From: Synechococcales cyanobacterium S06
Lineage (GTDB): Bacteria; Cyanobacteriota; Cyanobacteriia; Cyanobacteriales; JAABRE01
Length of the DNA stretch: 48,453 nt
Assembly (NCBI GenBank): GCA_011391125.1
Contig: JAABRE010000038.1
Span: 1 to 48,453, forward strand
Reading direction: 5' to 3'
Shown here one piece after another: positions 9,083 through 18,135 of the stretch. The notes under the pieces are model-generated. The model saw nothing but the letters and a program-made list of their open reading frames with translations, did no database searches and had not been told where the DNA came from. Positions within the stretch are counted from its first letter, which is position 1. Each line of letters begins with the position of its first letter. A program made the translations under genes and the position numbers.

Positions 9083-9182
9083 TAGCGTTTTCCGATTAAG
9101 TGTTATACACTCCCTCACCCCCTACCCCCTCATCCCTAGGGGAGAGGGGGAAAGAGAGCTAAAATGTCAACTTAAATTGCTA
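9083..9182. repeat. G-rich TA-flanked MITE between exbB and exbD
   Basis: A 100-bp element with end TAGCGTTTTC, a central CTCACCCCCTACCCCCTC palindrome and TA on each side. It belongs to the family that also occurs at 6637, 12886 and 27352. It separates two genes that are normally cotranscribed. Confidence 0.75.
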
Positions 9183-9206
9183 TAAATAACCAATAACAGA
9201 TCACAA

Positions 9207-9884
9207 TTAATAATTATTTTCGGGATTTAAAGCAAGATTAACTGGTGATTCTTCTTCCATTTCAAACCATCTAATGCGATAAATTACCTCTAATTCACTG
9301 CCAGCTTTACGAAAAATCCTGACTTGGTTAAACCAGAAACCTTGGAACACACGATAAAAAGCTAAACTAATAATAGCGATCACTAAACCAACGGCGGTGG
9401 AAATCAAAGATTCACTAATACCAAGGGTTACAGCACTCATGGCAGCCGAGCCTAAATCGCCAATAGTTTGAATGGGACTCAGAGCGTTGATTAAACCAAG
9501 TACAGTCCCCAATAAACCCAACAAAGGAGCTAACGCAATGACGGCTTCTAAAACCTTGTCTCCCTTGCGCATTAAAGCTAATTCATCATCAGCTGCTGAT
9601 TCTAACGCCAAGTGGAACACTTCGGGGTCTGGATCATTTAGTCTAAGGGGAGCATAGAGAAAATTACCTAGGGGATGATTGCGATATTTGCGAGTCGTTT
9701 CTTTGACTAAATCCCAATCTTTAACCGCAGTTTCGAGGATTTTTTCCAGAATACCTCTTTCTCGAATCAAAAAGATGAGCCAAAAAAACAAACGCTCAAG
9801 AATAGTACCTAAAGCCAAAATTGATAAGAACAACAATGGCAAAATAGTAATACCACCTTTTTCGAGAATTTCTACAAAAGTCAC
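9207..9884 (-). CDS. exbB: ExbB/TolQ/MotA-type proton-channel subunit
   Basis: The 225-residue protein has the ExbB layout: a first membrane helix near residues 12-38 ([15 protein letters not shown]), a cytoplasmic loop with an [13 protein letters not shown] helix, and two further helices including [14 protein letters not shown] and [14 protein letters not shown]. These form the pentameric ring that works with ExbD. It precedes exbD on the same strand and is divergent from the serpin gene. No TonB gene is visible in the window. Confidence 0.92.
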   Translation of the reverse strand: MTFVEILEKGGITILPLLFLSILALGTILERLFFWLIFLIRERGILEKILETAVKDWDLVKETTRKYRNHPLGNFLYAPLRLNDPDPEVFHLALESAADDELALMRKGDKVLEAVIALAPLLGLLGTVLGLINALSPIQTIGDLGSAAMSAVTLGISESLISTAVGLVIAIISLAFYRVFQGFWFNQVRIFRKAGSELEVIYRIRWFEMEEESPVNLALNPENNY

Positions 9885-10102
9885 GATTAAACCTAACCTC
9901 CACCACTAAAAAAAAATATAAACCTAATTATCTTCATTTATTTTAATCTTCTGGATTCATTATTGTGATTGAGACAAATGTAAGTAAATTTATAGTCGAA
10001 AGCTAATATGTAACCTTTAAAAGCGCTTTTGTCAAGACGGGGCATTTTTTATCTAAATGATAAGCTAAAGATAACTAATAATTATAAATCTGGTACGAAA
10101 AA
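9885..10102. promoter_or_regulatory. Divergent promoter region exbB / serpin
   Basis: This 218-bp AT-rich region lies between two divergent genes and must hold both promoters. I could not assign -10 or -35 boxes with confidence. Confidence 0.4.
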
Positions 10103-11353
10103 ATGAACTGGAAAATTTGGTTTTTTTTAACAGCCTTAATTTTATCTTTGAATCCCCAAAGTTTTAGTCTTTTAGCTAAAGCTGAATCTTTGCCTCCTCA
10201 TCACTTAAGTATAACCCAAAATGAAGCCATGAATTTAGAAAAACGATTAACCGAAGCTCATACTAAATTTGCCTTTAATTTATTTGCTGAAATTTTTTCT
10301 CAAGCCAAAAATGACAATGTTTTTGTGTCTCCTAGTAGTATTTCCATTGCTTTAAGTATGCTTTATAATGGGGCTAATTCCACTACTCAAGAAGCAATGG
10401 TCAACTCTCTACAATTAGAGGGAATGAGTCTGACAGAAATTAATCGCACTAATCAATTATTACGGGAAAATTTAATTAATGCTGATCCTAAAGTCCAGTT
10501 GGCGATTGCCAATTCCCTATGGATGAGACAGGATTTTTCCTTTCAATCAGGGTTTATTGATAGTAATAAACAATTTTATCAAGCTGAGACAAAAACCTTA
10601 GATTTTGCTAATACTCAATCCTTAAATATTATTAATAATTGGGTCAAAGAAAATACCAAAGGAAAAATTGACACAATTATTGAGGAAATTTCTCCCCAAG
10701 ATGTCATGTTTTTGATTAATGCCATTTATTTTAAAGGAGAGTGGACTTATCAATTTGATAAAAATAAAACCAAAGAAAAGCAATTTTCTCTGAATGAAAA
10801 TCAGACTAAAACAGTTAACATGATGTCTCATTTTGGGCGATACAAATATTTAGAAAATGAACAGTTTAAAGCCGTAAATTTACCTTATGGAGAGGAAAAA
10901 AGATTAGGAATGTATATATTTTTACCTAAAAAATATAGTGACTTAGAAACATTTAGTCAGGTATTAAATGCGGAAAATTGGCAAAATTGGATGACCGAAT
11001 TTAATTATCAAGAAGGTACAGTAGAAATGCCACGTTTTCAGTTAGAATATGAACTAGAATTGCGGCAAATTTTAAATAAATTAGGCATGGGAATAATCTT
11101 TGATCCTCAAAAAGCTGACTTTTCTAAAATTAGTCAGAATCCCGTTTTTGTTAGCGGGGTAAAACATAAAACATTTTTAGAAGTCAACGAAAAAGGAACA
11201 GAAGCAGCAGCGGTAACTTCCATCGGAATGCGTACTACTTCCGTTAACCTTGATCAACCATTTAGGATGAAAATAGATCGACCATTTTTCTGTGTAATTA
11301 AAGACGAAAAAACTGGCTCAATTTTATTTATGGGAGCTATTTTTAACCCGTAA
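10103..11353 (+). CDS. Exported serpin (serine protease inhibitor)
   Basis: The 416-residue protein has a signal peptide (hydrophobic residues 4-24, likely cleavage after AKA at 27) and then a full serpin fold. Visible hallmarks are NVFVSPSSISIALSML near 72-87, NAIYFKGEW near 206-214, the hinge GTEAAAV at 365-371 and the C-terminal DRPFFCVIKD at 392-401. The short-side-chain hinge is the inhibitory type. Counting Gly365 as P15 places the scissile bond at Thr379-Ser380 in MRTTS, which would suit elastase-like proteases more than trypsin-like ones (inference). It probably protects the periplasm or surface from foreign or own proteases. Confidence 0.95.
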   Translation: MNWKIWFFLTALILSLNPQSFSLLAKAESLPPHHLSITQNEAMNLEKRLTEAHTKFAFNLFAEIFSQAKNDNVFVSPSSISIALSMLYNGANSTTQEAMVNSLQLEGMSLTEINRTNQLLRENLINADPKVQLAIANSLWMRQDFSFQSGFIDSNKQFYQAETKTLDFANTQSLNIINNWVKENTKGKIDTIIEEISPQDVMFLINAIYFKGEWTYQFDKNKTKEKQFSLNENQTKTVNMMSHFGRYKYLENEQFKAVNLPYGEEKRLGMYIFLPKKYSDLETFSQVLNAENWQNWMTEFNYQEGTVEMPRFQLEYELELRQILNKLGMGIIFDPQKADFSKISQNPVFVSGVKHKTFLEVNEKGTEAAAVTSIGMRTTSVNLDQPFRMKIDRPFFCVIKDEKTGSILFMGAIFNP

Positions 11354-11672
11354 TAAAATACATTAATAAACATAATTTTCGATAACCTTAATATTAATAA
11401 GGAGATAATTTCTGCTAAATTTTTCTCCTTATTAAAGCAGGGCTGTTTCAAAGTAAAATTTGCTATTTTTGAACCCCTTGCCTAATATGAGTTTAAATAC
11501 CTTTTTCCTAATACTTAAAAAATAGGTTTTAAATATTAGGAAATATGCTCCCCTCTCCCTTTGGGATGAGGGGTTGGGGGTGAGGGTCTTCAAATTTTGC
11601 TCTCGACTTTGAAACGGTTTCCCCCCTTATTAAGGGGAGTTAGGGGGGATCAAGTTGTCAATTTAATTTTAC
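11354..11672. repeat. Intergenic region filled by a TTTCAAAGT-ended repeat and a G-rich palindrome
   Basis: From about 11446 to 11620 an element is bounded by GCTGTTTCAAAGT and ACTTTGAAACGG, with the CCCCTCTCCCTTTGGGATG palindrome inside. A second C/G-rich palindrome (CCCCCCTTATTAAGGGG) follows at 11620-11650. I see no gene. Confidence 0.6.
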
Positions 11673-12839
11673 CTAACTGTTAGCATAATGATATAAATTG
11701 GCAATTGTTGTATCAGATACTTGCTCAAAATTAGCAGAAATTAGCTCAGAAAATGGGGAATTTAGGAGATATTTTTTATGTTCTTGACGTAAATCAGGAT
11801 TAATAATATATCTTAATTGATCCTGCAAAGATTCATAATGAGATTTAATTTTTAATTCGCTATATTCATTAATTTCTAATGGTTCATCCTGGGTAATATT
11901 ACCAACATTAATATTATGAGAAAACTGCTCCGGATTACTTTTAATTAAAGCAATTAATTCCTTTTTTTCAGACTGGTTAAGTTGTTCAATTAAATTAATT
12001 TGTGTTTGCCATCTATCTAAAATCGGCACATCTTGTCTAGTAATTCTAGCTATTTCTGGATAAATAAAATCTAATTCTTCTTGGGAAGAACAATGATTGA
12101 TAATATTAAGAGAATCGGTTTTAATACGCTCTTGTAAATGACTTAAGCAATGACGAGAAGCTTTTAATTCATTTAATAATTGAAAATTTACAGCTTGTGT
12201 TTGCTCCATCATCCAAACACATTCTAATCTGCGCAAATAAGCAGCAGCATTTATATTCTGTAATAAATCGGGTTGATTGTAAGCACTCAGGGCATTACTT
12301 AATAATAATTGTGCGTTACTTAATGTATTTTTGCGAGTATGAATATCATCAATGGAAAGAGCAGATTTCATTAAATTTGTAGCTTGCAAAAATTTACCAT
12401 AAGCCAACATTAAAATAGTGCGATGATGTCTAAATTCCACCTCATCAGGAATATTTCTAGTTTGTTCTAATACCTTAATAAAACCATCTTCGACTTGATA
12501 TTTAAGCTGTTTAACATCATTTCTCAACTTAATAGTTTGGTGTAAATTAACAGCAGATAACCCCACACCTACCACCGATGTTACCCCAATAAAGGCCGTT
12601 GTTGCTTGTAAAACTCCCACCGTATTTTGCAAAGAATCTATCATTTGATGGGTAGTTCCAAAACCTTGAGCAATATTTTGATTAATTGTTTGGAAACCTT
12701 GAGTAACTGTTTCATTAAGACCATTATTAAAATTGAAACCTAAATTAACCTCACCAATAAGACTCAAAGAATTAGAAGGAGCTAAAAATGGTAGAAAAAC
12801 GGCTTGGCCAACTTCACCAATTAACGAAAAAAAGTCCAT
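11673..12839 (-). CDS. Unrecognised helical protein with a membrane segment
   Basis: I do not recognise this 388-residue protein. It begins with a hydrophobic MDFFSLIGEVGQAVFLPFLA, then a glutamine/asparagine-rich stretch (FQTINQNIAQGFGTTHQ). A likely membrane segment lies near residues 78-100 (TTAFIGVTSVVGVGLSAV), followed at once by a charged coiled coil (RNDVKQLKYQVEDGF). The rest is helical with no catalytic motif I can see. It is transcribed away from the helical protein at 13019, across a gap that contains a MITE. The single membrane segment plus long helices recalls pore-forming or membrane-remodelling proteins, but that is only a shape argument. Confidence 0.7.
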   Translation of the reverse strand: MDFFSLIGEVGQAVFLPFLAPSNSLSLIGEVNLGFNFNNGLNETVTQGFQTINQNIAQGFGTTHQMIDSLQNTVGVLQATTAFIGVTSVVGVGLSAVNLHQTIKLRNDVKQLKYQVEDGFIKVLEQTRNIPDEVEFRHHRTILMLAYGKFLQATNLMKSALSIDDIHTRKNTLSNAQLLLSNALSAYNQPDLLQNINAAAYLRRLECVWMMEQTQAVNFQLLNELKASRHCLSHLQERIKTDSLNIINHCSSQEELDFIYPEIARITRQDVPILDRWQTQINLIEQLNQSEKKELIALIKSNPEQFSHNINVGNITQDEPLEINEYSELKIKSHYESLQDQLRYIINPDLRQEHKKYLLNSPFSELISANFEQVSDTTIANLYHYANS

Positions 12840-12885
12840 ATTAATTAACTAATTAATTACTAAATTTAACTTATAATCTAGTATA

Positions 12886-12984
12886 TAGCATTTTCATTTG
12901 ACATTTTGCCTCTGTTTCCCCCCTCTCCCATTGGGATGAGGGGGTAGGGGGTGAGGGTATATCACATTTAATCGGAAAGTGCCA
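12886..12984. repeat. G-rich TA-flanked MITE
   Basis: A 99-bp element with ends TAGCATTTTC and GGAAAGTGCCA, flanked by TA on both sides, with the central CCCCTCTCCCATTGGGATG palindrome. It sits in the divergent promoter region of the two helical-protein genes. Confidence 0.75.
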
Positions 12985-13018
12985 TAACACAATGATTGAC
13001 CTATTAACAAAATAAGCC

Positions 13019-14077
13019 ATGAAAGATAGTATAAATTCCCTAACAAAAATCAATAACTCGATTAAAGAGATTGTAACGGATGAGACAACCTCCAGTGAAT
13101 TAAAATTGGCTGCGATTAATTTAGGTGTAACAATTACTCCTTGTTTAGAGGAAATTAAAGAGGCAATTTTGCGTTTTCAAGAGACAATAAAACCATGTTA
13201 TGAGACATTACAAGAAAGTGAAAAAATATATCTAAATAAGGAACGTTTTGCTAGTATTTCACCCGCAGAAATTCTCGAAGAAATAGGGAATTTAACAGGA
13301 CAAACTTTAAAAATAAAAAAATTAACTGCACAATCTCAACAAGAAATTAGTAATAAAATTGCCTTAAAATGGCAGGATAAATCCCAAGAATTTAAGTATC
13401 AACACTTTAAATGGGAGCAAAATAAGCAAAAATTCAATAAAGATACCCTTGAATTTTTTGAAAAAGACGCACTTTTTAGGACTATATCTAATAGTATAGA
13501 CGAAATAGCCGCATTATTAAATACCGAAATCACGGGAAAATGTCAACTAATTGAACAGCAATTAACTACCATTTTTTCGCCTAGTTTAACCTCTTATCTT
13601 GATAGTTTTAAAGCAGTTAATATTGAGGATAATAAAATTGACCAACAAATAATAGAGGGTAAAGAACAATTAAATTTACACTTGAAAACTCCCTTAGAAT
13701 TTTTACCAGAAAATTATCAATCTAATTATATTCAAGTAATGTTAAATCCCTTTAATAATGTTAATATAAAAAGTACCAATGTAGGGCAACTTTTTCGTTT
13801 ATATTTACAGGAAGTGGAGCAACTTTGTTTAGAAATAGAGAATATTGCTGTTAAATTAATTAATGATATTTTACAGCAAAAAGCCGACTTAACCATAAAT
13901 TTGATTAATCAGATAATACAATTTTACAAGAACTTAATTGAAAAACAGCAGAGATATAAAGGCGAATTATCATCAATATTTACCAGCGAAAAAGCATGGT
14001 TAGAACAGCAAAAACAGGAATTAAATCACATTGACAACGAACTTAAAACCATGCTTAATTCCCTAGAAATTAACTAA
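13019..14077 (+). CDS. Unrecognised long coiled-coil protein
   Basis: The 352-residue protein is almost entirely helical, rich in Gln, Glu, Lys and Ile, with predicted coiled coils at about 40-70, 95-150 and 280-350 (EKAWLEQQKQELNHIDNELK). No signal peptide, membrane helix or catalytic motif is visible. It is divergent from the membrane-linked helical protein at 11673, so the two may work together. A partial copy of its last 20 codons occurs at 14150-14224, beyond an inserted palindrome. Function unknown. Confidence 0.7.
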   Translation: MKDSINSLTKINNSIKEIVTDETTSSELKLAAINLGVTITPCLEEIKEAILRFQETIKPCYETLQESEKIYLNKERFASISPAEILEEIGNLTGQTLKIKKLTAQSQQEISNKIALKWQDKSQEFKYQHFKWEQNKQKFNKDTLEFFEKDALFRTISNSIDEIAALLNTEITGKCQLIEQQLTTIFSPSLTSYLDSFKAVNIEDNKIDQQIIEGKEQLNLHLKTPLEFLPENYQSNYIQVMLNPFNNVNIKSTNVGQLFRLYLQEVEQLCLEIENIAVKLINDILQQKADLTINLINQIIQFYKNLIEKQQRYKGELSSIFTSEKAWLEQQKQELNHIDNELKTMLNSLEIN

Positions 14078-14084
14078 AAAGTAG

Positions 14085-14150
14085 GTAGGGTGGGCAGTTT
14101 TTAGTTAATTTGATTTATACATGAAATATAATTAAAAACTGCCCACCTTA
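14085..14150. repeat. GTGGGCA palindromic element
   Basis: AGGGTGGGCAGTTTTTA and TTAAAAACTGCCCACCT are long inverted ends. The same family occurs at 6604 and 6781. It lies between the coiled-coil gene and the relic of its C-terminus. Confidence 0.8.
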
Positions 14151-14224
14151 TGAATAATTATCAAGAAAAACAGGAGTTAAATAACATTAAAAAGAAACTT
14201 CAAACCATAATTAATTTACATTAA
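14150..14224 (+). pseudogene. Relic of a second copy of the coiled-coil gene's C-terminus
   Basis: The 24-codon frame MNNYQEKQELNNIKKKLQ aligns with the last residues of the upstream gene (EQQKQELNHIDNELKT). The DNA is clearly related but diverged. It is probably the tail of a former tandem paralogue, or an older gene end displaced by the palindrome. Confidence 0.55.
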
Positions 14225-14234
14225 TTAGAATAAA

Positions 14235-14298
14235 ATTTGTCATACTGAGTAAAGCGAAGTATCTCGGAGATTCCTCGTTTCACTCGGAATGACAAATT
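14235..14298. repeat. TTGTCAT palindrome
   Basis: AATTTGTCATACTGAGT and ACTCGGAATGACAAATT are imperfect inverted ends around a short loop. This resembles widely dispersed bacterial palindromes. It lies just past the stop of the glycosyltransferase gene and could act as its terminator. Confidence 0.6.
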
Positions 14299-14313
14299 GG
14301 AAATTGTCAATTC

Positions 14314-15519
14314 TTAACCGTTTACAATCCAATCTAAATGTTGTGGTAATAACTTGTTTAAGTCATACCTTTGTAAGATAGTTTCCCTAGCATTTTTTCT
14401 AATTTCCTGCATCAAAGTTGGGTTATCTAAAGCATATTCTATCTTAGCGGAGATCGCCCCAGGATCAAAGAAATCCACCAATAAACCGTTCACATTATCC
14501 TCAATAACTTCCTTAACTGGAGGGGTATTTGAACCTACGATTAAACAACCAGTAGAAAGTGCTTCTAACATAGACCAAGATAACACAAAAGGACGTGTTA
14601 AATAGAAATGAACAGAAGAAGATTGTAGCACTTGTAAATATTCATTATAAGGTAATAAACCTGTAAAATGAACCCTCGTTAAATCTAAGGGAAACTTCTC
14701 TAACATGGCATCTTTATAAGTTTTACCATCGGGAAGATTTCGCCCATAAGCAACCCGATTTTCACCTACTATGATAAAATGACAATTGGGACGTTTTTTC
14801 TGAAGCAAAGAAATCGTTTCAATTAACTGGGGAAAACCGCGATAAGGTTCCATTCCTCGCGCCACATAAGTAACAATTTCACTCACCTGAGATAAATCTA
14901 AATTAAGACGAGGAATGACTAATTTACTATGGGGTTGAGGTTTAAAATAATTAACATCAATACCATCATGATGAACCCTAATTTTGCTATGAAATTCCGA
15001 CGGAAATTGCTGACGTTGCCAAAAAGTAGGCGATAAACCTCGATCGCAACTAGCCAAATCAATTAAAATGGGAGCATTCTTAATTCTAATTCGGGCTTCA
15101 TCATCGGCATTTAATGGTTCATTGGGGTCAAAATCAGCATCCGTGCCATGGGCATGATAAAACCATTCAAAATAACAGAGTAACTTACTTTTGGGGAAAA
15201 CATCCTTCATAAATAAAGTTGGTCCCCAACCAGAATGGCCATAAATCACATCAGGATAAAAACCCTGTTCGCGTAAACTAATTGCCGTACGATAGACGGC
15301 TTGACCTTCAAGAACAGCACTTTCGAGAAATTTCACATAATGATGACTTTCTTGGTGTGGTTGTCGAGAAGGACTGTAAAGAAACTTAGTCACTCCCGGA
15401 AGTTGACCTTGTTCTCGTTTAGTGCCAAAAAGTACCTGATGATTCGGATTCTGGGCTAAATTAACCGCTAAATGACGAAATTGAGCCGGAAAATTGGGAT
15501 GAAGAAATAAAAAACGCAT
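14314..15519 (-). CDS. Glycosyltransferase family 4 (GT-B)
   Basis: The protein has 401 residues from the ATG at 15519; upstream TTG codons give a less convincing start, and MRFLFLHPNFPAQF is the normal N-terminus. The N-domain ends with the linker GIDVNYF. The C-domain has VARGMEPYRGFPQLIE and VHFTGLLPYNEYL, and the donor site has FVLSWSMLEALSTGC. It would transfer a sugar from a nucleotide-sugar to a glycan or lipid in the cytoplasm, probably for surface polysaccharide. Donor and acceptor cannot be read from sequence. It is divergent from the DUF1517 gene with only about 40 bp between starts. Confidence 0.88.
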   Translation of the reverse strand: MRFLFLHPNFPAQFRHLAVNLAQNPNHQVLFGTKREQGQLPGVTKFLYSPSRQPHQESHHYVKFLESAVLEGQAVYRTAISLREQGFYPDVIYGHSGWGPTLFMKDVFPKSKLLCYFEWFYHAHGTDADFDPNEPLNADDEARIRIKNAPILIDLASCDRGLSPTFWQRQQFPSEFHSKIRVHHDGIDVNYFKPQPHSKLVIPRLNLDLSQVSEIVTYVARGMEPYRGFPQLIETISLLQKKRPNCHFIIVGENRVAYGRNLPDGKTYKDAMLEKFPLDLTRVHFTGLLPYNEYLQVLQSSSVHFYLTRPFVLSWSMLEALSTGCLIVGSNTPPVKEVIEDNVNGLLVDFFDPGAISAKIEYALDNPTLMQEIRKNARETILQRYDLNKLLPQHLDWIVNG

Positions 15520-15561
15520 AAGATCAAGAAAGAATAACAATCATTCAAATTGTACAGAGTT

Positions 15562-16143
15562 ATGAACTTATTTCGGAAAATGACCGGACAAACCCGATAC
15601 GTCGTTAGTCGTATTTTTGTTCACTTAAGTGGCGCAGAAGCAGTACCCATTTTAGGCATATTAAACCAAGTCGGACGAGAGGCGATCGAAAATGATGGTG
15701 ACTTAGAAGTCATGGGTGAAGGATTAGTGAGAATTTGTCAAAATATCTTGCAATTAAAAACCTACTGGCAATCAGCTTCCAACGAAGGGGAAGTCTTTTG
15801 GAACGAAGAAGAGGCCGGAGATTATGTCAACGAACTATTTACCGATTCAGCACAAAGATATTTAAGCGAACCGGAATTCGAGACAAACGAAGACCCTTTA
15901 AGCTTACCAGTCACAGACAACGTAATAATCATGATTACAGTGGCCTTTACGGGGGAAAACGACGAAATCGAGACAGATTTGGCGAATTTAGAAGCATTAG
16001 AACAAGGATTAAAAGCCTTAATCAACCTAAACTACCAAGAAAGACTCAAAGCAATCCAAATTCACTTCTCCCCTGCTCGATTTGGCGATCAACTAACCGA
16101 GGATCAAATTTTATTGAACTTCGCCGAACTAATTCCCCTATAA
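15562..16143 (+). CDS. DUF1517-family protein
   Basis: The 193-residue protein from the ATG at 15562 begins MNLFRKMTGQTRYVVSRIF and contains EVMGEGLVRICQNIL and YVNELFTDSAQRYLSE, which I recognise as the cyanobacterial DUF1517 family. A TTG four codons upstream is the longer alternative start. No signal peptide is visible. DUF1517 proteins are linked to thylakoid or envelope functions in phototrophs, but the role here is unknown. An exported lipoprotein gene follows 71 bp downstream on the same strand. Confidence 0.8.
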   Translation: MNLFRKMTGQTRYVVSRIFVHLSGAEAVPILGILNQVGREAIENDGDLEVMGEGLVRICQNILQLKTYWQSASNEGEVFWNEEEAGDYVNELFTDSAQRYLSEPEFETNEDPLSLPVTDNVIIMITVAFTGENDEIETDLANLEALEQGLKALINLNYQERLKAIQIHFSPARFGDQLTEDQILLNFAELIPL

Positions 16144-16214
16144 AATAAAATCGTAACACACAACGAAAATATCCCTTTGCGCCTTTGCGTGAGAAAAAAC
16201 CAACATAAAAAACC

Positions 16215-17093
16215 ATGAGAAAAATACTAATAATATTTCTGTGTCTAACCTTAACCTTCACCACCGTAGCTTGTGGAGGAGGACCAGAAAACACCCAAAA
16301 GCCCACAAATTTCACCAATAACACCCCTTCTCGGCCACCTTTGGCTAACGGTAAATATCCAGTCCAACAAGCCACTTATAACGACGTTGACGGGGAATAT
16401 ACCCTCATGTTATTAAACGCCAATCCTCCCATTTATCGGACAACCGAATTACAAATGGCGCGTTTAACCGAGGAACAAATTAAAGCTGGGGAAAAAAGCT
16501 ATTTACAAGTGGAGGGATCAGACACGGTAATATATCTTACCGAGGAATTTAAAATAGAGTATGTCCATAACGTTACCGAAACTAGGACAAATGCTCAAAC
16601 AGGACAACCGGAAACCGTGGTGGTACGACAACAATCAAGTTTTTGGACCCCTTTTGCGGGAGCATTAGCCGGTCAAGCTATTGGTAGTATGTTATTTAGG
16701 CCTCAATATTATGTTCCTCCTGTCTATCAATCTGGTGGTGTAATGACGGGATACGGTGGCTATGGTAGCAGTTATAACCAAGCCGTTAGTCAATATCAAA
16801 CCCGTTATCAAAGTCCTCCTCCAGCTGTGGAAAATCGTCAAAAATTCCGCTCCAGTGGTACGATTAAGAGAACGCCATCGAGTTCAACCTCAACAACTTC
16901 TCCCAATCCCAATACTTCCAAAACCAATCCCAATAGCAGCAAATCTAGTGGTTCAGGTTTTGGTACAAATACCTTGAAAAATTCGGGTAATTCCGGTTCT
17001 TCTTCTACTAAACGTCGTAGTAGTTTTGGTAGTGGTTCTGGTAGTAATACCCGACGTACTAGCGGTTTTGGTTCTCGTGGTCGCAGACGCTAA
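16215..17093 (+). CDS. Lipoprotein with Gly/Ser-rich tail, function unknown
   Basis: The 292-residue protein has a lipoprotein signal peptide ending in a lipobox (TTVAC, Cys20), so it should be lipid-anchored. The middle contains YNDVDGEYTLMLLNANPP and a hydrophobic SFWTPFAGALAGQAIGSMLF segment near 141-160. The last 100 residues are a disordered Tyr/Gln then Ser/Gly/Asn/Arg-rich tail ending GFGSRGRRR. I recognise no enzymatic motif. The tail could bind glycans or nucleic acids, but this is speculative. Confidence 0.75.
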   Translation: MRKILIIFLCLTLTFTTVACGGGPENTQKPTNFTNNTPSRPPLANGKYPVQQATYNDVDGEYTLMLLNANPPIYRTTELQMARLTEEQIKAGEKSYLQVEGSDTVIYLTEEFKIEYVHNVTETRTNAQTGQPETVVVRQQSSFWTPFAGALAGQAIGSMLFRPQYYVPPVYQSGGVMTGYGGYGSSYNQAVSQYQTRYQSPPPAVENRQKFRSSGTIKRTPSSSTSTTSPNPNTSKTNPNSSKSSGSGFGTNTLKNSGNSGSSSTKRRSSFGSGSGSNTRRTSGFGSRGRRR

Positions 17094-17117
17094 CTGAGAA
17101 TGAGCAAAAATACTTAA

Positions 17118-17197
17118 ACTTAGTAGGGTGGGTTAGCTGCGAGATTAAATTTGATCACAAACTCATAACTTTTGCTTCGCAGCGTAACCCACTATTT
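17118..17197. repeat. GTGGGTTA palindromic element
   Basis: TAGTAGGGTGGGTTA with GCTGCGA at the left pairs with TCGCAGCGTAACCCACTA at the right. This is a short MITE-like palindrome in the space between convergent genes. Confidence 0.65.
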
Positions 17198-17309
17198 TAA
17201 GCGCAGGGCGTTTTCATTCTCTGATGTGAAAACGGTGGGGAATTAGGGTATTGGGGGATTGGGGGGATTTTTCACTCTCGGATTTGCCATCCCAAAACCA
17301 GTTTAATAT

Positions 17310-17945
17310 TTAAAGATAAGATTCGGGATTTCTGCACATATTTTCTAATACTTGAAAGAATTTAGCGACATGAATTCCATCAGCGATCGCATGATGTATT
17401 TGTACAGCAATAGGTAACATTAAAGATTTACCTTGAATAAAATATTTACCAATACTAATAATAGGAACTGTTGCATATTCTGTCGAGAAAGGATGGGTAA
17501 TAGAAGTAAAACTAAACCATGGTATATTAGTTAGAAAAAATCGGTTATTTTTCTCACCAGTAGAACTATCAGGATTGATTTTCACTTGTTGAATTTGTTG
17601 CTCGGTATAGCTAGCATAATCAAGATAAGTGGGGAAATATAAAGAATCACAAAAAGAGAAACAATCATTATCTAATAACACGGTAAACCCCGGTTCTATT
17701 TGTGGAAATTCTACTAATTTATCCCCAATAATTCGATGTCTAAATTCTGGTATTTGATTAACAGCTTTTGTAATTAAATAACTTAAGGGTATAAAGAAAC
17801 CAAAATCTAGTTTTTTGGTATAGGATTTAAACTCGGTAATTTCAATGTTTACTGTGACACTGAAAAAAGGAATTTGATGGTCTTTAAAAACTAGAAACAT
17901 TCCTTTACGGGGATAATTATTTAAGTCTATTTCTGTATAAGTCAT
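17310..17945 (-). CDS. Chloramphenicol acetyltransferase-family protein
   Basis: The 211-residue protein has the length and motifs of type A CAT: FFIPLSYLITKAVNQIPEFRHR near 50-71, TNIPWFSFTSI near 139-149, and the active site HHAIADG at 184-190, whose second His is the expected catalytic base. It should transfer an acetyl group from acetyl-CoA to a hydroxyl of chloramphenicol or a similar natural substrate, in the cytoplasm. Whether it confers resistance is not shown. It ends convergently with the lipoprotein gene and has a 124-bp MITE just upstream. Confidence 0.9.
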   Translation of the reverse strand: MTYTEIDLNNYPRKGMFLVFKDHQIPFFSVTVNIEITEFKSYTKKLDFGFFIPLSYLITKAVNQIPEFRHRIIGDKLVEFPQIEPGFTVLLDNDCFSFCDSLYFPTYLDYASYTEQQIQQVKINPDSSTGEKNNRFFLTNIPWFSFTSITHPFSTEYATVPIISIGKYFIQGKSLMLPIAVQIHHAIADGIHVAKFFQVLENMCRNPESYL

Positions 17946-17983
17946 AAAAACAAATTTAGTAATAACCAGAATATGTTAACATA

Positions 17984-18107
17984 TAGTAATTCCAAATAAA
18001 AATTAAACAAAAGTTTTTAGTTTGTTGTTGGACTTTAGTCCTAAGAAGCGCTAAAGCGCAACTACGAACCTATTTTTCAACTGTTTTAATCTTAATTGGA
18101 ATCACTA
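17984..18107 (+). mobile_element. 124-bp TA-flanked MITE (family A), copy 1
   Basis: The element starts TAGTAATTCCAA and ends TTGGAATCACTA, with TA on both sides. It contains GCGCTAAAGCGC-type palindromes. TA duplication and short TIRs are typical of IS630/Tc1-type transposase substrates (family knowledge). It lies directly upstream of the GNAT gene. Copy 2 lies downstream of that gene in the opposite orientation. Confidence 0.85.
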
Positions 18108-18135
18108 TAAAACAAGAAGTTTAGGGAGTAAAACG

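Noticed and set aside
15735-16148. 137-codon frame overlapping the DUF1517 gene
   Set aside because: It is arginine-rich, lacks a family match and lies in the +1 frame of a recognised gene.
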